From contig JAQBZV010000057.1 in the NCBI GenBank assembly GCA_027728145.1, forward strand, positions 1 to 6,644: DNA of 6,644 bases, given 5' to 3'. The notes under the pieces are model-generated. The model had not been told where the DNA came from. It searched no databases and saw only the letters and a program-made list of their open reading frames with translations. Below, in pieces: positions 1-6,334 of the stretch. The stretch comes from Actinomycetota bacterium. Its GTDB lineage: Bacteria; Actinomycetota; Actinomycetes; Actinomycetales; Microbacteriaceae. Made by a program: the position numbers and the translations under genes. Positions within the stretch are counted from its first letter, which is position 1, and each line of letters begins with the position of its first letter.

Positions 1-895
1 CTAAGTCATAGGTGGTGCGCATGCGAATGCGCTGCGCTTCGAGCAGCTTGCCCTGGTTCTCGAGCTCGGCCACCCGCTCCTCAAGCTCCGCGCGGATCGT
101 GACTACCGCTCGCTTCATGGTCTCCGGCGAGGCGGCATAGTGTGTGGCCGGGAAGACACTGATGGTCTCCTCACTCGAAAGGGTGTCTCCGGTTATGGGG
201 TGCAGGTAGCTCAACGATTCAATTTCGTCGCCAAACATTTCGATTCGAACGGCGAGCTCTTCATAGACCGGAATGATTTCTATGGTGTCGCCTCGGACCC
301 GAAAAGTCCCCCGCTCAAAAGCGATGTCGTTGCGCTCGTACTGCATCTGCACAAAGGCTTTGACGAGGTGCTCGCGGGAGACGTTCTGGCCCACCTGAAG
401 GGCGACCATTGCTTGAAAGTAGTCCTCCGGTGCTCCTAGCCCATAGATACACGAGACGGTGGAGACCACAACGACGTCTCGTCGGCTGAGCAGCGAATTC
501 GTCGTGGAGTGGCGAAGCCTCTCGACTTCAGCGTTGACCGAACTGTCTTTCTCGATGAAAGTATCTGTTTGAGGAACATAGGCCTCGGGTTGGTAATAGT
601 CGTAGTAGGAGACGAAATATTCAACTGCATTGTGGGGCAGCATGTCCCGCAACTCGGTTGCAAGCTGCGCGGCGAGTGTTTTGTTGTGAGCAAGAACAAG
701 GGCAGGGCGTTGCAGTCGCTCAATCAACCATGCCGTCGTTGCCGATTTGCCGGTTCCCGTGGCACCCAGCAGCACCACGTCGGATTCACCCGCGAGGATG
801 CGGCTCTCCAGTTGGTCGAGAGCCTTTGGCTGGTCCCCACTGGGGGTGTAGTCCGAGACAACCTCGAATGGCCTGAAAGCTCGTGTTGGCTCCAT
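1..895 (-). CDS. uvrB: UvrB, excinuclease ABC subunit B (N-terminal 298 residues; 3' end outside window)
   Basis: UvrB is the damage-verifying helicase-like subunit of nucleotide excision repair. It is loaded by UvrA, opens the DNA around a lesion and recruits UvrC. The reading frame is open from the ATG at 895 to the window edge. It shows Walker A GATGTGKS (residues 44-51), the aromatic beta-hairpin region with [16 protein letters not shown] (about 97-112) that clamps [18 protein letters not shown] (138-152), the UvrA-binding domain 2 region with [12 protein letters not shown] (198-209), and the start of the following domain at about 245-298 (FPATHYAAS, then [16 protein letters not shown]). 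About 43% of a usual protein of roughly 690 residues is present; helicase motifs IV-VI and the UvrC-binding tail lie outside. The start is fixed because an in-frame TAA, the coaE stop, lies only four codons upstream. I see no Shine-Dalgarno sequence, so translation may depend on coupling to coaE. Identity is near certain. Confidence 0.97.
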   Translation of the reverse strand, partial: MEPTRAFRPFEVVSDYTPSGDQPKALDQLESRILAGESDVVLLGATGTGKSATTAWLIERLQRPALVLAHNKTLAAQLATELRDMLPHNAVEYFVSYYDYYQPEAYVPQTDTFIEKDSSVNAEVERLRHSTTNSLLSRRDVVVVSTVSCIYGLGAPEDYFQAMVALQVGQNVSREHLVKAFVQMQYERNDIAFERGTFRVRGDTIEIIPVYEELAVRIEMFGDEIESLSYLHPITGDTLSSEETISVFPATHYAASPETMKRAVVTIRAELEERVAELENQGKLLEAQRIRMRTTYDL

Positions 896-904
896 GGGAC
901 GAGT

Positions 905-1555
905 TTAGGAGCTGACTCGAGGAAAGCGCCGGGAGAGCTCTGAGAGCCGATTTGGCCATAAATCCTGGAGTTCATGGAAGAGCTCGTGGGCTGCACGCTC
1001 GGTTTGTTCGAGGCTTCCTGAGCAGTCCACTACCGAATCGGCCATAGCTAAGCGCGCTTCATCGGACACCTGGGAGTCGACTCGCGCGCGCGCTTCATCG
1101 TCGGAGAAACCGCGGTGCTCCTTGAGTCGAGCGAGTCGCTCTTCCTTCGGAGCATGCACGACAATCACGGCATCGAATTCTGATGCGGAGCGCGCCTCTG
1201 CGAGCAGTGGTACAGCGTAGACAACGACAGCGTCCGGCGATTCTGCTGCGAGTGCGGCCACCTCTAGGTCGTAGAGCTCTTTGACCCTCGGGTGGACAAT
1301 GGCGTTCAGAGCAGCCCTTGCCTCAGAATCCTGGAACACCACCCTCCCCAGTGCCTCCCGGTCGAGGGAACCGGTCGCGTCAAAAACCCCGGCCCCAAAC
1401 CTTTCACCAATTTTCTGAAGAGCGGGCGATCCGGGTGCGACCGCCGCACGCGCCAAAATGTCCGCATCAATGACTCGAGCGCCCCGTGCCGAGAGAACGT
1501 CAGTCACGGTGGACTTTCCCGCGGCAACTCCCCCGGTGAGGGCGACGATGGTCAT
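905..1555 (-). CDS. coaE: Dephospho-CoA kinase
   Basis: CoaE catalyses the last step of coenzyme A synthesis, ATP-dependent phosphorylation of the ribose 3'-hydroxyl of dephospho-CoA, in the cytoplasm. The 216-residue protein begins with a P-loop, GGVAAGKST (8-16), then the family motif IDAD (29-32) followed by ILAR. The segment with LNAIVHPRV (83-91) and the YAVPLLAE stretch (113-120, equivalent to the DVPLLFE motif) are the CoA-substrate and core elements. A lid-like segment, RGFSDDEARARVDSQ, spans 148-162, and the ADSVVDCSGSLEQT strand (172-185) closes the fold. Length is normal for a single-domain enzyme; the extra C-terminal UPF0157-type domain seen in mycobacterial CoaE is absent. The ATG start has a good ribosome binding site, AGGGGAGC at 1566-1559. 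It lies 62 bp after rpsA, behind an intrinsic terminator, and 9 bp before uvrB in the same reading frame. Co-transcription with uvrB is likely. Confidence 0.96.
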   Translation of the reverse strand: MTIVALTGGVAAGKSTVTDVLSARGARVIDADILARAAVAPGSPALQKIGERFGAGVFDATGSLDREALGRVVFQDSEARAALNAIVHPRVKELYDLEVAALAAESPDAVVVYAVPLLAEARSASEFDAVIVVHAPKEERLARLKEHRGFSDDEARARVDSQVSDEARLAMADSVVDCSGSLEQTERAAHELFHELQDLWPNRLSELSRRFPRVSS

Positions 1556-1558
1556 TAC

Positions 1559-1566
1559 GCTCCCCT
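1559..1566 (-). promoter_or_regulatory. Ribosome binding site of coaE
   Basis: The minus strand reads AGGGGAGC ending three bases before the coaE ATG (1555-1553), with the GGAG core about 4-5 bases from the start codon. It fixes the start choice. It directly follows the U-rich tail of the upstream terminator, so hairpin, U-tract and ribosome binding site are packed within about 50 bases. Confidence 0.7.
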
Positions 1567-1567
1567 A

Positions 1568-1609
1568 GAAAACAAACGTGAGCCCACCACTGGAGGGGCC
1601 GCGCTCACG
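1568..1609 (-). terminator. Intrinsic terminator after rpsA, upstream of coaE
   Basis: On the minus strand a perfect 7-bp inverted repeat, CGTGAGC (1609-1603) and GCTCACG (1583-1577), encloses a 19-base GC-rich loop and is followed immediately by TTTGTTTTC (1576-1568). This is the layout of a Rho-independent terminator, starting about 8 bases after the rpsA stop codon. The loop can fold further: GCCC in it can pair with the GGGC that overlaps the 3' arm, giving a competing shorter hairpin. The element probably reduces transcription of coaE-uvrB relative to the highly expressed rpsA. Confidence is good for the hairpin plus U-tract, lower for its efficiency. Confidence 0.7.
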
Positions 1610-1617
1610 ATCAATGA

Positions 1618-3087
1618 TTAGTCCTCGTCGCCGACGAGTTTGTCGCGAAGAGCGGTCAACGCTTCATCGTCTGACAAGGTTCCAGCCTGCTCCTCTGGGG
1701 CTGGAGCTGCGGCAACGGAGTCCTCGGCTTCTCCCTCAGGGTGCTCGATTGGCTCGATCACAATGGACGCCATGTGAGCCACCTGGGCCTTGTGAGACTC
1801 CCAGCGAGCTTGTACGTCGGCATACTGCTGCTCCCACACCTTGCGCTGGTCATCGAAGCCCTCACGCCACTCACCAGTTTCAACGTTGAAGCCCTCGGGG
1901 TAAGCGTAGGCTCCCTTGGCGTCATATTCGGTGGGCATTCCATAGAGTGCCGGATCGAACTCAGTGCCCTCGGGGTCCACCCCTTCATTGGCCTGTTTGA
2001 TGGAAAGGGAGATGCGACGGCGCTCGAGGTCGATGTCAATAATCTTGACGAACACCTGGTCGCTCGTAGAAACCACCTGTTCCGCGAGCTCGATGTGCTT
2101 CTCCGAGAGCTCAGAGATATGAACAAGGCCCTCAATGCCATCTGCGACTCGGACAAAGGCACCAAAGGGCACGAGCTTAGTGACGGCTCCCGGTGCAATC
2201 TGGCCGATGGCGTGAGTGCGAGCGAAGATCTGCCAGGGGTCTTCCTGGGTGGCCTTGAGTGACAGCGACACCCGCTCTCGGTCCATGTCGACCTCGAGAA
2301 CTTCGACCGTGACTTCCTGTCCGACCTCCACCACTTCACTGGCGTGCTCGATGTGCTTCCAGCTGAGTTCGGAAACGTGCACAAGACCGTCCACACCGCC
2401 GAGATCGACAAACGCACCGAAGTTGACGATGGAGGACACAACTCCCTTACGAACCTGGCCTTTGGCGAGGTTCTCCAGGAAGGACGAGCGGTTCTCACTC
2501 TGGCTTGCTTCGAGGAGCGCGCGACGCGACAGAACCACGTTGTTGCGGTTCTTGTCGAGCTCCAGAATCTTCGCCTCCACCTCTTGCCCGAGGTATGGGG
2601 ACAGATCGCGGACGCGGCGAAGTTCGATTAGGGAGGCAGGAAGGAATCCGCGCAGACCAATGTCCACGATCAATCCACCCTTGACGACCTCAATCACCAT
2701 GCCGGTAACAACGCCATCGGTTTCTTTGATCTTCTCGACATCTCCCCACGCGCGCTCGTACTGGGCGCGCTTCTTGGAAAGAATCAAGCGACCCTCTTTG
2801 TCCTCTTTCTGCAGGACAAGCGCTTCGATGGCGTCACCGACAGAAACAACCTCTGAGGGGTTTACGTCGTGTTTGATAGAAAGTTCGCGGGAGGGAATCA
2901 CGCCCTCTGTTTTGTAGCCAACGTCGAGGAGTACCTCGTCGCGGTCAATTTTCACGACAGTACCCTCGATCAGGTCTCCGTCGTTGAAGAACTTGAGTGT
3001 TTTCTCGACCTCTGCCAAGAAATCATCGGCGCTGCCGATGTCGTTGATTGCGATTTGCTTCGGACCGGCGGTCGTCTTAGATGTCAT
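1618..3087 (-). CDS. rpsA: 30S ribosomal protein S1
   Basis: S1 binds mRNA on the small ribosomal subunit and helps initiation on structured or poorly matched leaders. The 489-residue protein has four S1 (OB-fold RNA-binding) repeats, at about 36-106, 124-190, 211-279 and 296-365. The last two carry the classic FGAFVDLGGVDGLVHVSELS-type core (223-242 and 308-327). Proteobacterial S1 has six repeats; four is normal for actinobacteria. After the repeats comes the actinobacterial tail: YGMPTEYDAKGAYAYPEGFN (382-401), a charged probably helical stretch (405-438), a low-complexity acidic and Ala/Pro linker (445-470), and a conserved final motif, SDDEALTALRDKL (472-484). The same tail layout is known in M. 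tuberculosis RpsA. The ATG is bounded by an in-frame TAG eight codons upstream, and there is no Shine-Dalgarno sequence before it (CCCCTAAATCT precedes the start). Flanked by polA upstream and coaE downstream. Identity is near certain. Confidence 0.98.
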   Translation of the reverse strand: MTSKTTAGPKQIAINDIGSADDFLAEVEKTLKFFNDGDLIEGTVVKIDRDEVLLDVGYKTEGVIPSRELSIKHDVNPSEVVSVGDAIEALVLQKEDKEGRLILSKKRAQYERAWGDVEKIKETDGVVTGMVIEVVKGGLIVDIGLRGFLPASLIELRRVRDLSPYLGQEVEAKILELDKNRNNVVLSRRALLEASQSENRSSFLENLAKGQVRKGVVSSIVNFGAFVDLGGVDGLVHVSELSWKHIEHASEVVEVGQEVTVEVLEVDMDRERVSLSLKATQEDPWQIFARTHAIGQIAPGAVTKLVPFGAFVRVADGIEGLVHISELSEKHIELAEQVVSTSDQVFVKIIDIDLERRRISLSIKQANEGVDPEGTEFDPALYGMPTEYDAKGAYAYPEGFNVETGEWREGFDDQRKVWEQQYADVQARWESHKAQVAHMASIVIEPIEHPEGEAEDSVAAAPAPEEQAGTLSDDEALTALRDKLVGDED

Positions 3088-3120
3088 AGATTTAGGGGCA
3101 ATGGGTTTCTACTCGGGCTC

Positions 3121-3134
3121 CCTGCGTGAGCAGG
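3121..3134 (-). promoter_or_regulatory. Small hairpin in the rpsA leader
   Basis: The minus strand reads CCTGC-TCAC-GCAGG, a perfect 5-bp stem with a 4-base loop, ending 33 bases before the rpsA start codon. No U-tract follows it, so it is not a terminator. Its place in the untranslated leader of a gene without a Shine-Dalgarno sequence suggests a role in translation control. That role is inference; a stem this short can also occur by chance. Confidence 0.35.
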
Positions 3135-3150
3135 TCGCGTGCGGACACGA

Positions 3151-3170
3151 TAAATCGCCCGGTTGGGCGA
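3151..3170 (-). terminator. Hairpin after polA: probable intrinsic terminator and/or rpsA leader stem
   Basis: The minus strand reads TCGCCC-AACC-GGGCGA followed by TTTA: a perfect 6-bp GC-rich stem with a tetraloop, extendable by one G-U pair. It starts about 40 bases after the polA stop codon. The U-tract is short (TTTAT), so termination may be partial. A candidate rpsA promoter lies just upstream, so the same stem may sit at the 5' end of the rpsA transcript and protect or regulate it. Confidence 0.5.
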
Positions 3171-3176
3171 CCCCCC

Positions 3177-3206
3177 AGTGTATCTCCAGCCCTATCCGTT
3201 GCACAA
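3177..3206 (-). promoter_or_regulatory. Candidate promoter of rpsA
   Basis: On the minus strand TTGTGC (3206-3201) is followed after 18 bases by TACACT (3182-3177), which fits the TANNNT form of the -10 box used by actinobacterial main sigma factors. Initiation would be expected near 3170, giving a leader of about 80 bases that contains both hairpins of this gap. The -35 box matches the consensus at only three of six positions, so this is a candidate by eye, not a firm call. Confidence 0.3.
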
Positions 3207-3209
3207 ACC

Positions 3210-5861
3210 CTAGTGCGCGGCCTCGTCCCAGTTGGCTCCCCAGCCCAGCTGAACGTCCAATGGCACAAGAAGAGTTGCCGCTCCCCCCATTCGGGAGACC
3301 ACAATCGATTCGAGTGCTTCCCGCTCCCCCTCAAACACCTCAAATACCAACTCATCATGGACCTGCAAGACCATCCGTGACCGCATGCCAGCGGCTGCGA
3401 TATCTGCCGCAATATCACGCATAGCAATCTTGATAATGTCCGCCGCTGTGCCTTGAATGGGGGCGTTCAAGGCCTGTCGCTCGGCCGCTTCTCGCACGAT
3501 CCGGTTGGGTGAGGCAAGGTCAGGGAACGGGCGCCGGCGACCGAACAGGGTTTCGGTGAAACCATCGTGTGAGGCCTTCGTCACAACTGTCCGGAGGTAG
3601 TCGCGCACATTCCCGAACCGCCGGAAGTACTCGGACATGAGCTCCTTCGCTTCGCCGGGGCTGATTGCGAGCTGTTGCGCCAGGCCATAAGCCGACAGGC
3701 CGTATGCAAGGCCGTAACTCATGGCTTTGACTTTGGTGCGCATAAGAGCCGTCACGTCCTCGGGTGAACAGTCGAAAATGCGCGCACCGACGAACCTGTG
3801 CAGGTCTTCGCCGCCCTGGAAAGCTTCAATAAGGCCGGCATCTTCCGACAAATGCGCCATGATACGCATCTCGATTTGCGAGTAATCGGCGGTGAGCAGA
3901 CCGTCAGCATTGGGCGACGCCACGAACGTTGACCGAATCTGGTGTCCAACCTCTGTGCGGACAGGGATGTTCTGGAGGTTGGGCTCTGACGACGACAGTC
4001 GACCGGTGCTGGTTCCCGTTTGGTCAAAGGTGGTGTGAATGCGCCCGTCCTCAGCGACGGAGGAGATCAAACCCTCCACAATTTGGTGGAGTTTTGTGGT
4101 GTCTCGATGGGCCAACAATGCGTCCAGGAAGGGGTGCGGGTTCGACACCTGAAGCTCCTGGAGAGCCTTGGCGTCCGTGGTGTAACCGGTTTTTGTCGCC
4201 CGGGTTTTCGGCATTTGAAGGTCTTCGAACAACACCGTCTGTAGTTGTTTGGGAGAGCCGAGATTAACTTCCCGTCCGATCGCTGCGAAGGCGTCAGCTT
4301 GGTGCGCCGCGCTTTGCGCCGCAAGCGTCGCGCTGATGTTTCGTAGCTCTTCGGTATTGCTCGCGATCCCGAGCTGCTCCATAGCACCCAGAATCGACAC
4401 CAGAGGGAGCTCGATGGTCGACAACACCTCCTGAGACTGTCCCTCGAGGCTCTCGTGGATACGCAACCACAGGGAACGCACGAGCCACGCCTCAACACCT
4501 ACAGGGAGGGTGCCATCCTCAGGAACCAGCTGGTTGGGATCCGGCTCGGGAACCTCCACTCCCAGGTGTTCCCTCACGAGGCTGCTGAAGGAGGGTGCCT
4601 TTGCCGAGGGATTGCCCACCCAAAACGCCACGCTGACATCGCCGACAACCCTGAATTCAGGGGACTCCGTCGAGAGTAGCCGGTAGACGTGTTTGGCATC
4701 GAAGCACACCCAACCCGACTCATGGTCAGTCAGCGCTCCCACGAGTGGAAGGTGGTCTTTACTTCCGGATATCCAGGGGACCCGAATCGCGTCGGTCCTG
4801 GAGGCGATTCCTACCTCGTGCACGTGCCCTGAGGACGTACGAATCGAAAGTCCAAGAGGTTCACTAGCGTGACGCGTTATCCACGCCGCTAGCTCCTCAT
4901 CAACCAGTGTTTTCTCCTGGGGGACCTCAACCTCTCTAGTAGTGGCTAATGGTTCCGACGATGTGTCCTCTGGTGTTACTCCAGCAAGCTCCAAGACGCG
5001 GGTTTTCAGGGTCTTGAAGCCCAGAGCGGTGAAGACTTGCGTTACTGCCTCTGCGTTGATCACACCGCGTTCGAGTGTTTCCAGCGTTGCTCCAATATCG
5101 ACATCGGTGAGCAGCCGGTTGAGTTCTCTGTTCCTGATAGCTCGATCCTTTTGGTCTCGCAGGTTTTGCCCCACAACGCCGGGAATTTCATCGGCATGCT
5201 CAAGGACGCTTTCGAGAGATCCGTACTGGGTAATCCACTTCATGGCAGTTTTCTCGCCCACCTTGTCGATACCCACCAGGTTGTCGCTGGTCTCCCCCAC
5301 CAGCGCCGCAATATCGGGGTACTGGTGGGGTGGCACCCCATAGCGTTCCTCCACGGCCGCCGGGGTGTAGCGCTTGAGTTCCGCCACGCCGCGCGCATTG
5401 GGATAGAGGACAGTGACACGGTCGTTGACAAGCTGGAACGTGTCGCGGTCGCCAGAGACAACCAAAACGTCAAACCCTGCCTCGCTTCCCGTGTGGGCCA
5501 GGGTTGCCAAAATGTCGTCAGCCTCGTAATCCTCTTTCGTCAGTGTCACCACACCCATGGCTGCGAGAGCTTCCTGCAGTAGGGGGACCTGACCAATAAA
5601 TTCCTCAGGTGTGTCGCCTCTGGTCGCCTTATATTCAGGGTAGATGCGTGTCCTGAAGGAGAATCGTGAGAGGTCAAACGCCACAGCAACGTGGGTCGGG
5701 TTTTCTTTCTTCAACAGTCCGAGGAACATGGAAATAAACCCATGGATTGCGTTGGTGTGCTGTCCTTCTGGAGACACAAAACTGTCCACGGGCAGAGCGT
5801 AAAAAGCCCTGAACGCCAGCGAGTGGCCGTCGATAACCATCAAGGTAGGCTTGTCACTCAC
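3210..5861 (-). CDS. polA: DNA polymerase I, with 5'-3' exonuclease and inactive 3'-5' exonuclease domain
   Basis: Pol I fills repair gaps, including those left by UvrABC, and removes Okazaki primers. The 883-residue protein has three parts. The 5' nuclease (about 1-290) shows D11, D63, the acidic cluster EADD (113-116), GDRD (137-140) and ETSDN (190-194) leading into the helix-hairpin-helix around VGEKTA. The central region (about 310-480) lacks the proofreading acids: LGLSIRTSS (337-344) stands where active enzymes have D-x-E. The polymerase (about 485-883) shows the thumb/template motif TGTSTGRLSSSEPNLQNIP (615-633), motif A DYSQIEMR (659-666), motif B R708...K712...Y716...Y720, the PIQGTAADIIK segment, and motif C QVHDE (833-837). 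D659 and D836 are the catalytic aspartates. The GTG start is preferred: an in-frame TAG lies four codons upstream and the SDKPTLMVIDGHS beginning fits the family. Its ribosome binding site is weak (GGGG two bases before GTG). Divergent from the thioesterase gene; rpsA follows after 122 bp. Confidence 0.98.
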   Translation of the reverse strand: MSDKPTLMVIDGHSLAFRAFYALPVDSFVSPEGQHTNAIHGFISMFLGLLKKENPTHVAVAFDLSRFSFRTRIYPEYKATRGDTPEEFIGQVPLLQEALAAMGVVTLTKEDYEADDILATLAHTGSEAGFDVLVVSGDRDTFQLVNDRVTVLYPNARGVAELKRYTPAAVEERYGVPPHQYPDIAALVGETSDNLVGIDKVGEKTAMKWITQYGSLESVLEHADEIPGVVGQNLRDQKDRAIRNRELNRLLTDVDIGATLETLERGVINAEAVTQVFTALGFKTLKTRVLELAGVTPEDTSSEPLATTREVEVPQEKTLVDEELAAWITRHASEPLGLSIRTSSGHVHEVGIASRTDAIRVPWISGSKDHLPLVGALTDHESGWVCFDAKHVYRLLSTESPEFRVVGDVSVAFWVGNPSAKAPSFSSLVREHLGVEVPEPDPNQLVPEDGTLPVGVEAWLVRSLWLRIHESLEGQSQEVLSTIELPLVSILGAMEQLGIASNTEELRNISATLAAQSAAHQADAFAAIGREVNLGSPKQLQTVLFEDLQMPKTRATKTGYTTDAKALQELQVSNPHPFLDALLAHRDTTKLHQIVEGLISSVAEDGRIHTTFDQTGTSTGRLSSSEPNLQNIPVRTEVGHQIRSTFVASPNADGLLTADYSQIEMRIMAHLSEDAGLIEAFQGGEDLHRFVGARIFDCSPEDVTALMRTKVKAMSYGLAYGLSAYGLAQQLAISPGEAKELMSEYFRRFGNVRDYLRTVVTKASHDGFTETLFGRRRPFPDLASPNRIVREAAERQALNAPIQGTAADIIKIAMRDIAADIAAAGMRSRMVLQVHDELVFEVFEGEREALESIVVSRMGGAATLLVPLDVQLGWGANWDEAAH

Positions 5862-5902
5862 AGCCCCAGCCTACAAGCCTGGGCCCAAGCCAAGGAGAGC
5901 CC
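5862..5902. promoter_or_regulatory. Compact divergent gap between polA and the thioesterase gene
   Basis: Both starts must be served from these 41 bases or from the ends of the genes. The plus strand has a strong ribosome binding site, AAGGAG (5892-5897), five bases before the thioesterase ATG. The gap holds four AGCC units (starting at 5862, 5868, 5876 and 5888) and the 8-bp palindrome TGGGCCCA (5880-5887). For the plus strand, TTGTCA (5851-5856, five of six -35 matches) and TACAAG (5872-5877) are a weak promoter candidate with a short 15-base spacer. I see no convincing polA promoter; it would have to lie inside the start of the thioesterase gene or further upstream. Confidence 0.4.
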
Positions 5903-6334
5903 ATGATTGCCTTCCCCGAGGGTATGGACCCGGCTCTTATTGAACGTTTGGTGGAAACCCAAGGCGGAGAGCTCGCCAGGAAAATGGGGATCGAGCTTCT
6001 GGAGCTCGGGGCGGAGCGGTCTGTGGCGCGTATGCCGGTAGAGGGTAACCGGCAGGTTGTCGGGCTCCTCCACGGGGGTGCACACGTCGTTCTGGCGGAG
6101 TCCCTGGGTTCAATGTCCTCGGCCATTCACGCTGGGCCCGACAAGATTGCGGTAGGAATCGAAATTAACGCCACCCATTCACGATCGGCGACCGAAGGCT
6201 TTGTCGAGGCCACGTGCGAGTCCCTCGTTCTCGGACGAACTTTTGCCACACACCAGATCACCATCCGGGATGAGGCAGGAAACCGGCTTTCGACGGTGCG
6301 AATGACGAACTACATCAGGGACGCGAAGCCCTAA
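5903..6334 (+). CDS. Hotdog-fold acyl-CoA thioesterase, PaaI/YdiI (MenI-like) family
   Basis: This family hydrolyses acyl-CoA thioesters in the cytoplasm. The 143-residue protein has the single hotdog-domain length. The central helix motif is VGLLHGGAHVVLAESLGS (53-70), with H57-G58-G59 and catalytic-type Glu66; N49 precedes it. The next conserved block, VGIEINATHSRSATEGFV, closely resembles EINANHVRSAREG in E. coli YdiI, as does the order of motifs throughout. YdiI releases 1,4-dihydroxy-2-naphthoate from its CoA ester in menaquinone synthesis, so a MenI role is plausible in a menaquinone-using actinobacterium. No other men gene is visible, so I leave the symbol blank; a general phenylacetyl- or aryl-CoA thioesterase is the alternative. 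The ATG is supported by AAGGAG five bases upstream. It is the only plus-strand gene here, and its TAA overlaps the stop of the convergent ANTAR gene. Family call firm, substrate uncertain. Confidence 0.9.
   Translation: MIAFPEGMDPALIERLVETQGGELARKMGIELLELGAERSVARMPVEGNRQVVGLLHGGAHVVLAESLGSMSSAIHAGPDKIAVGIEINATHSRSATEGFVEATCESLVLGRTFATHQITIRDEAGNRLSTVRMTNYIRDAKP

Noticed and set aside
540..580. Possible frameshift in uvrB near the [10 protein letters not shown] motif
   Set aside because: Careful translation shows one unbroken frame from 895 to 1; the motif reads through correctly.
509..943. 144-codon open frame antisense to the uvrB start
   Set aside because: It covers the Walker A and beta-hairpin codons of uvrB on the other strand and crosses the coaE/uvrB junction.
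1741..2262. 173-codon open frame antisense to the rpsA 3' half
   Set aside because: It lies wholly opposite conserved S1 domain 4 and the tail. It has no ribosome binding site that I can see and no known motif.
1758..2498. 246-codon same-strand frame inside rpsA
   Set aside because: This is an out-of-phase reading of S1 codons, rich in Arg and Ser, with no family resemblance.
2216..2917. 233-codon open frame antisense to rpsA
   Set aside because: Its product is Ser/Arg/Thr-rich with no recognisable domain and mirrors a certain rpsA coding frame; GC-rich genes often give such frames.
5037..5582. 181-codon open frame antisense to the polA 5' nuclease region
   Set aside because: It is the mirror of a highly conserved domain; I recognise nothing in its translation.
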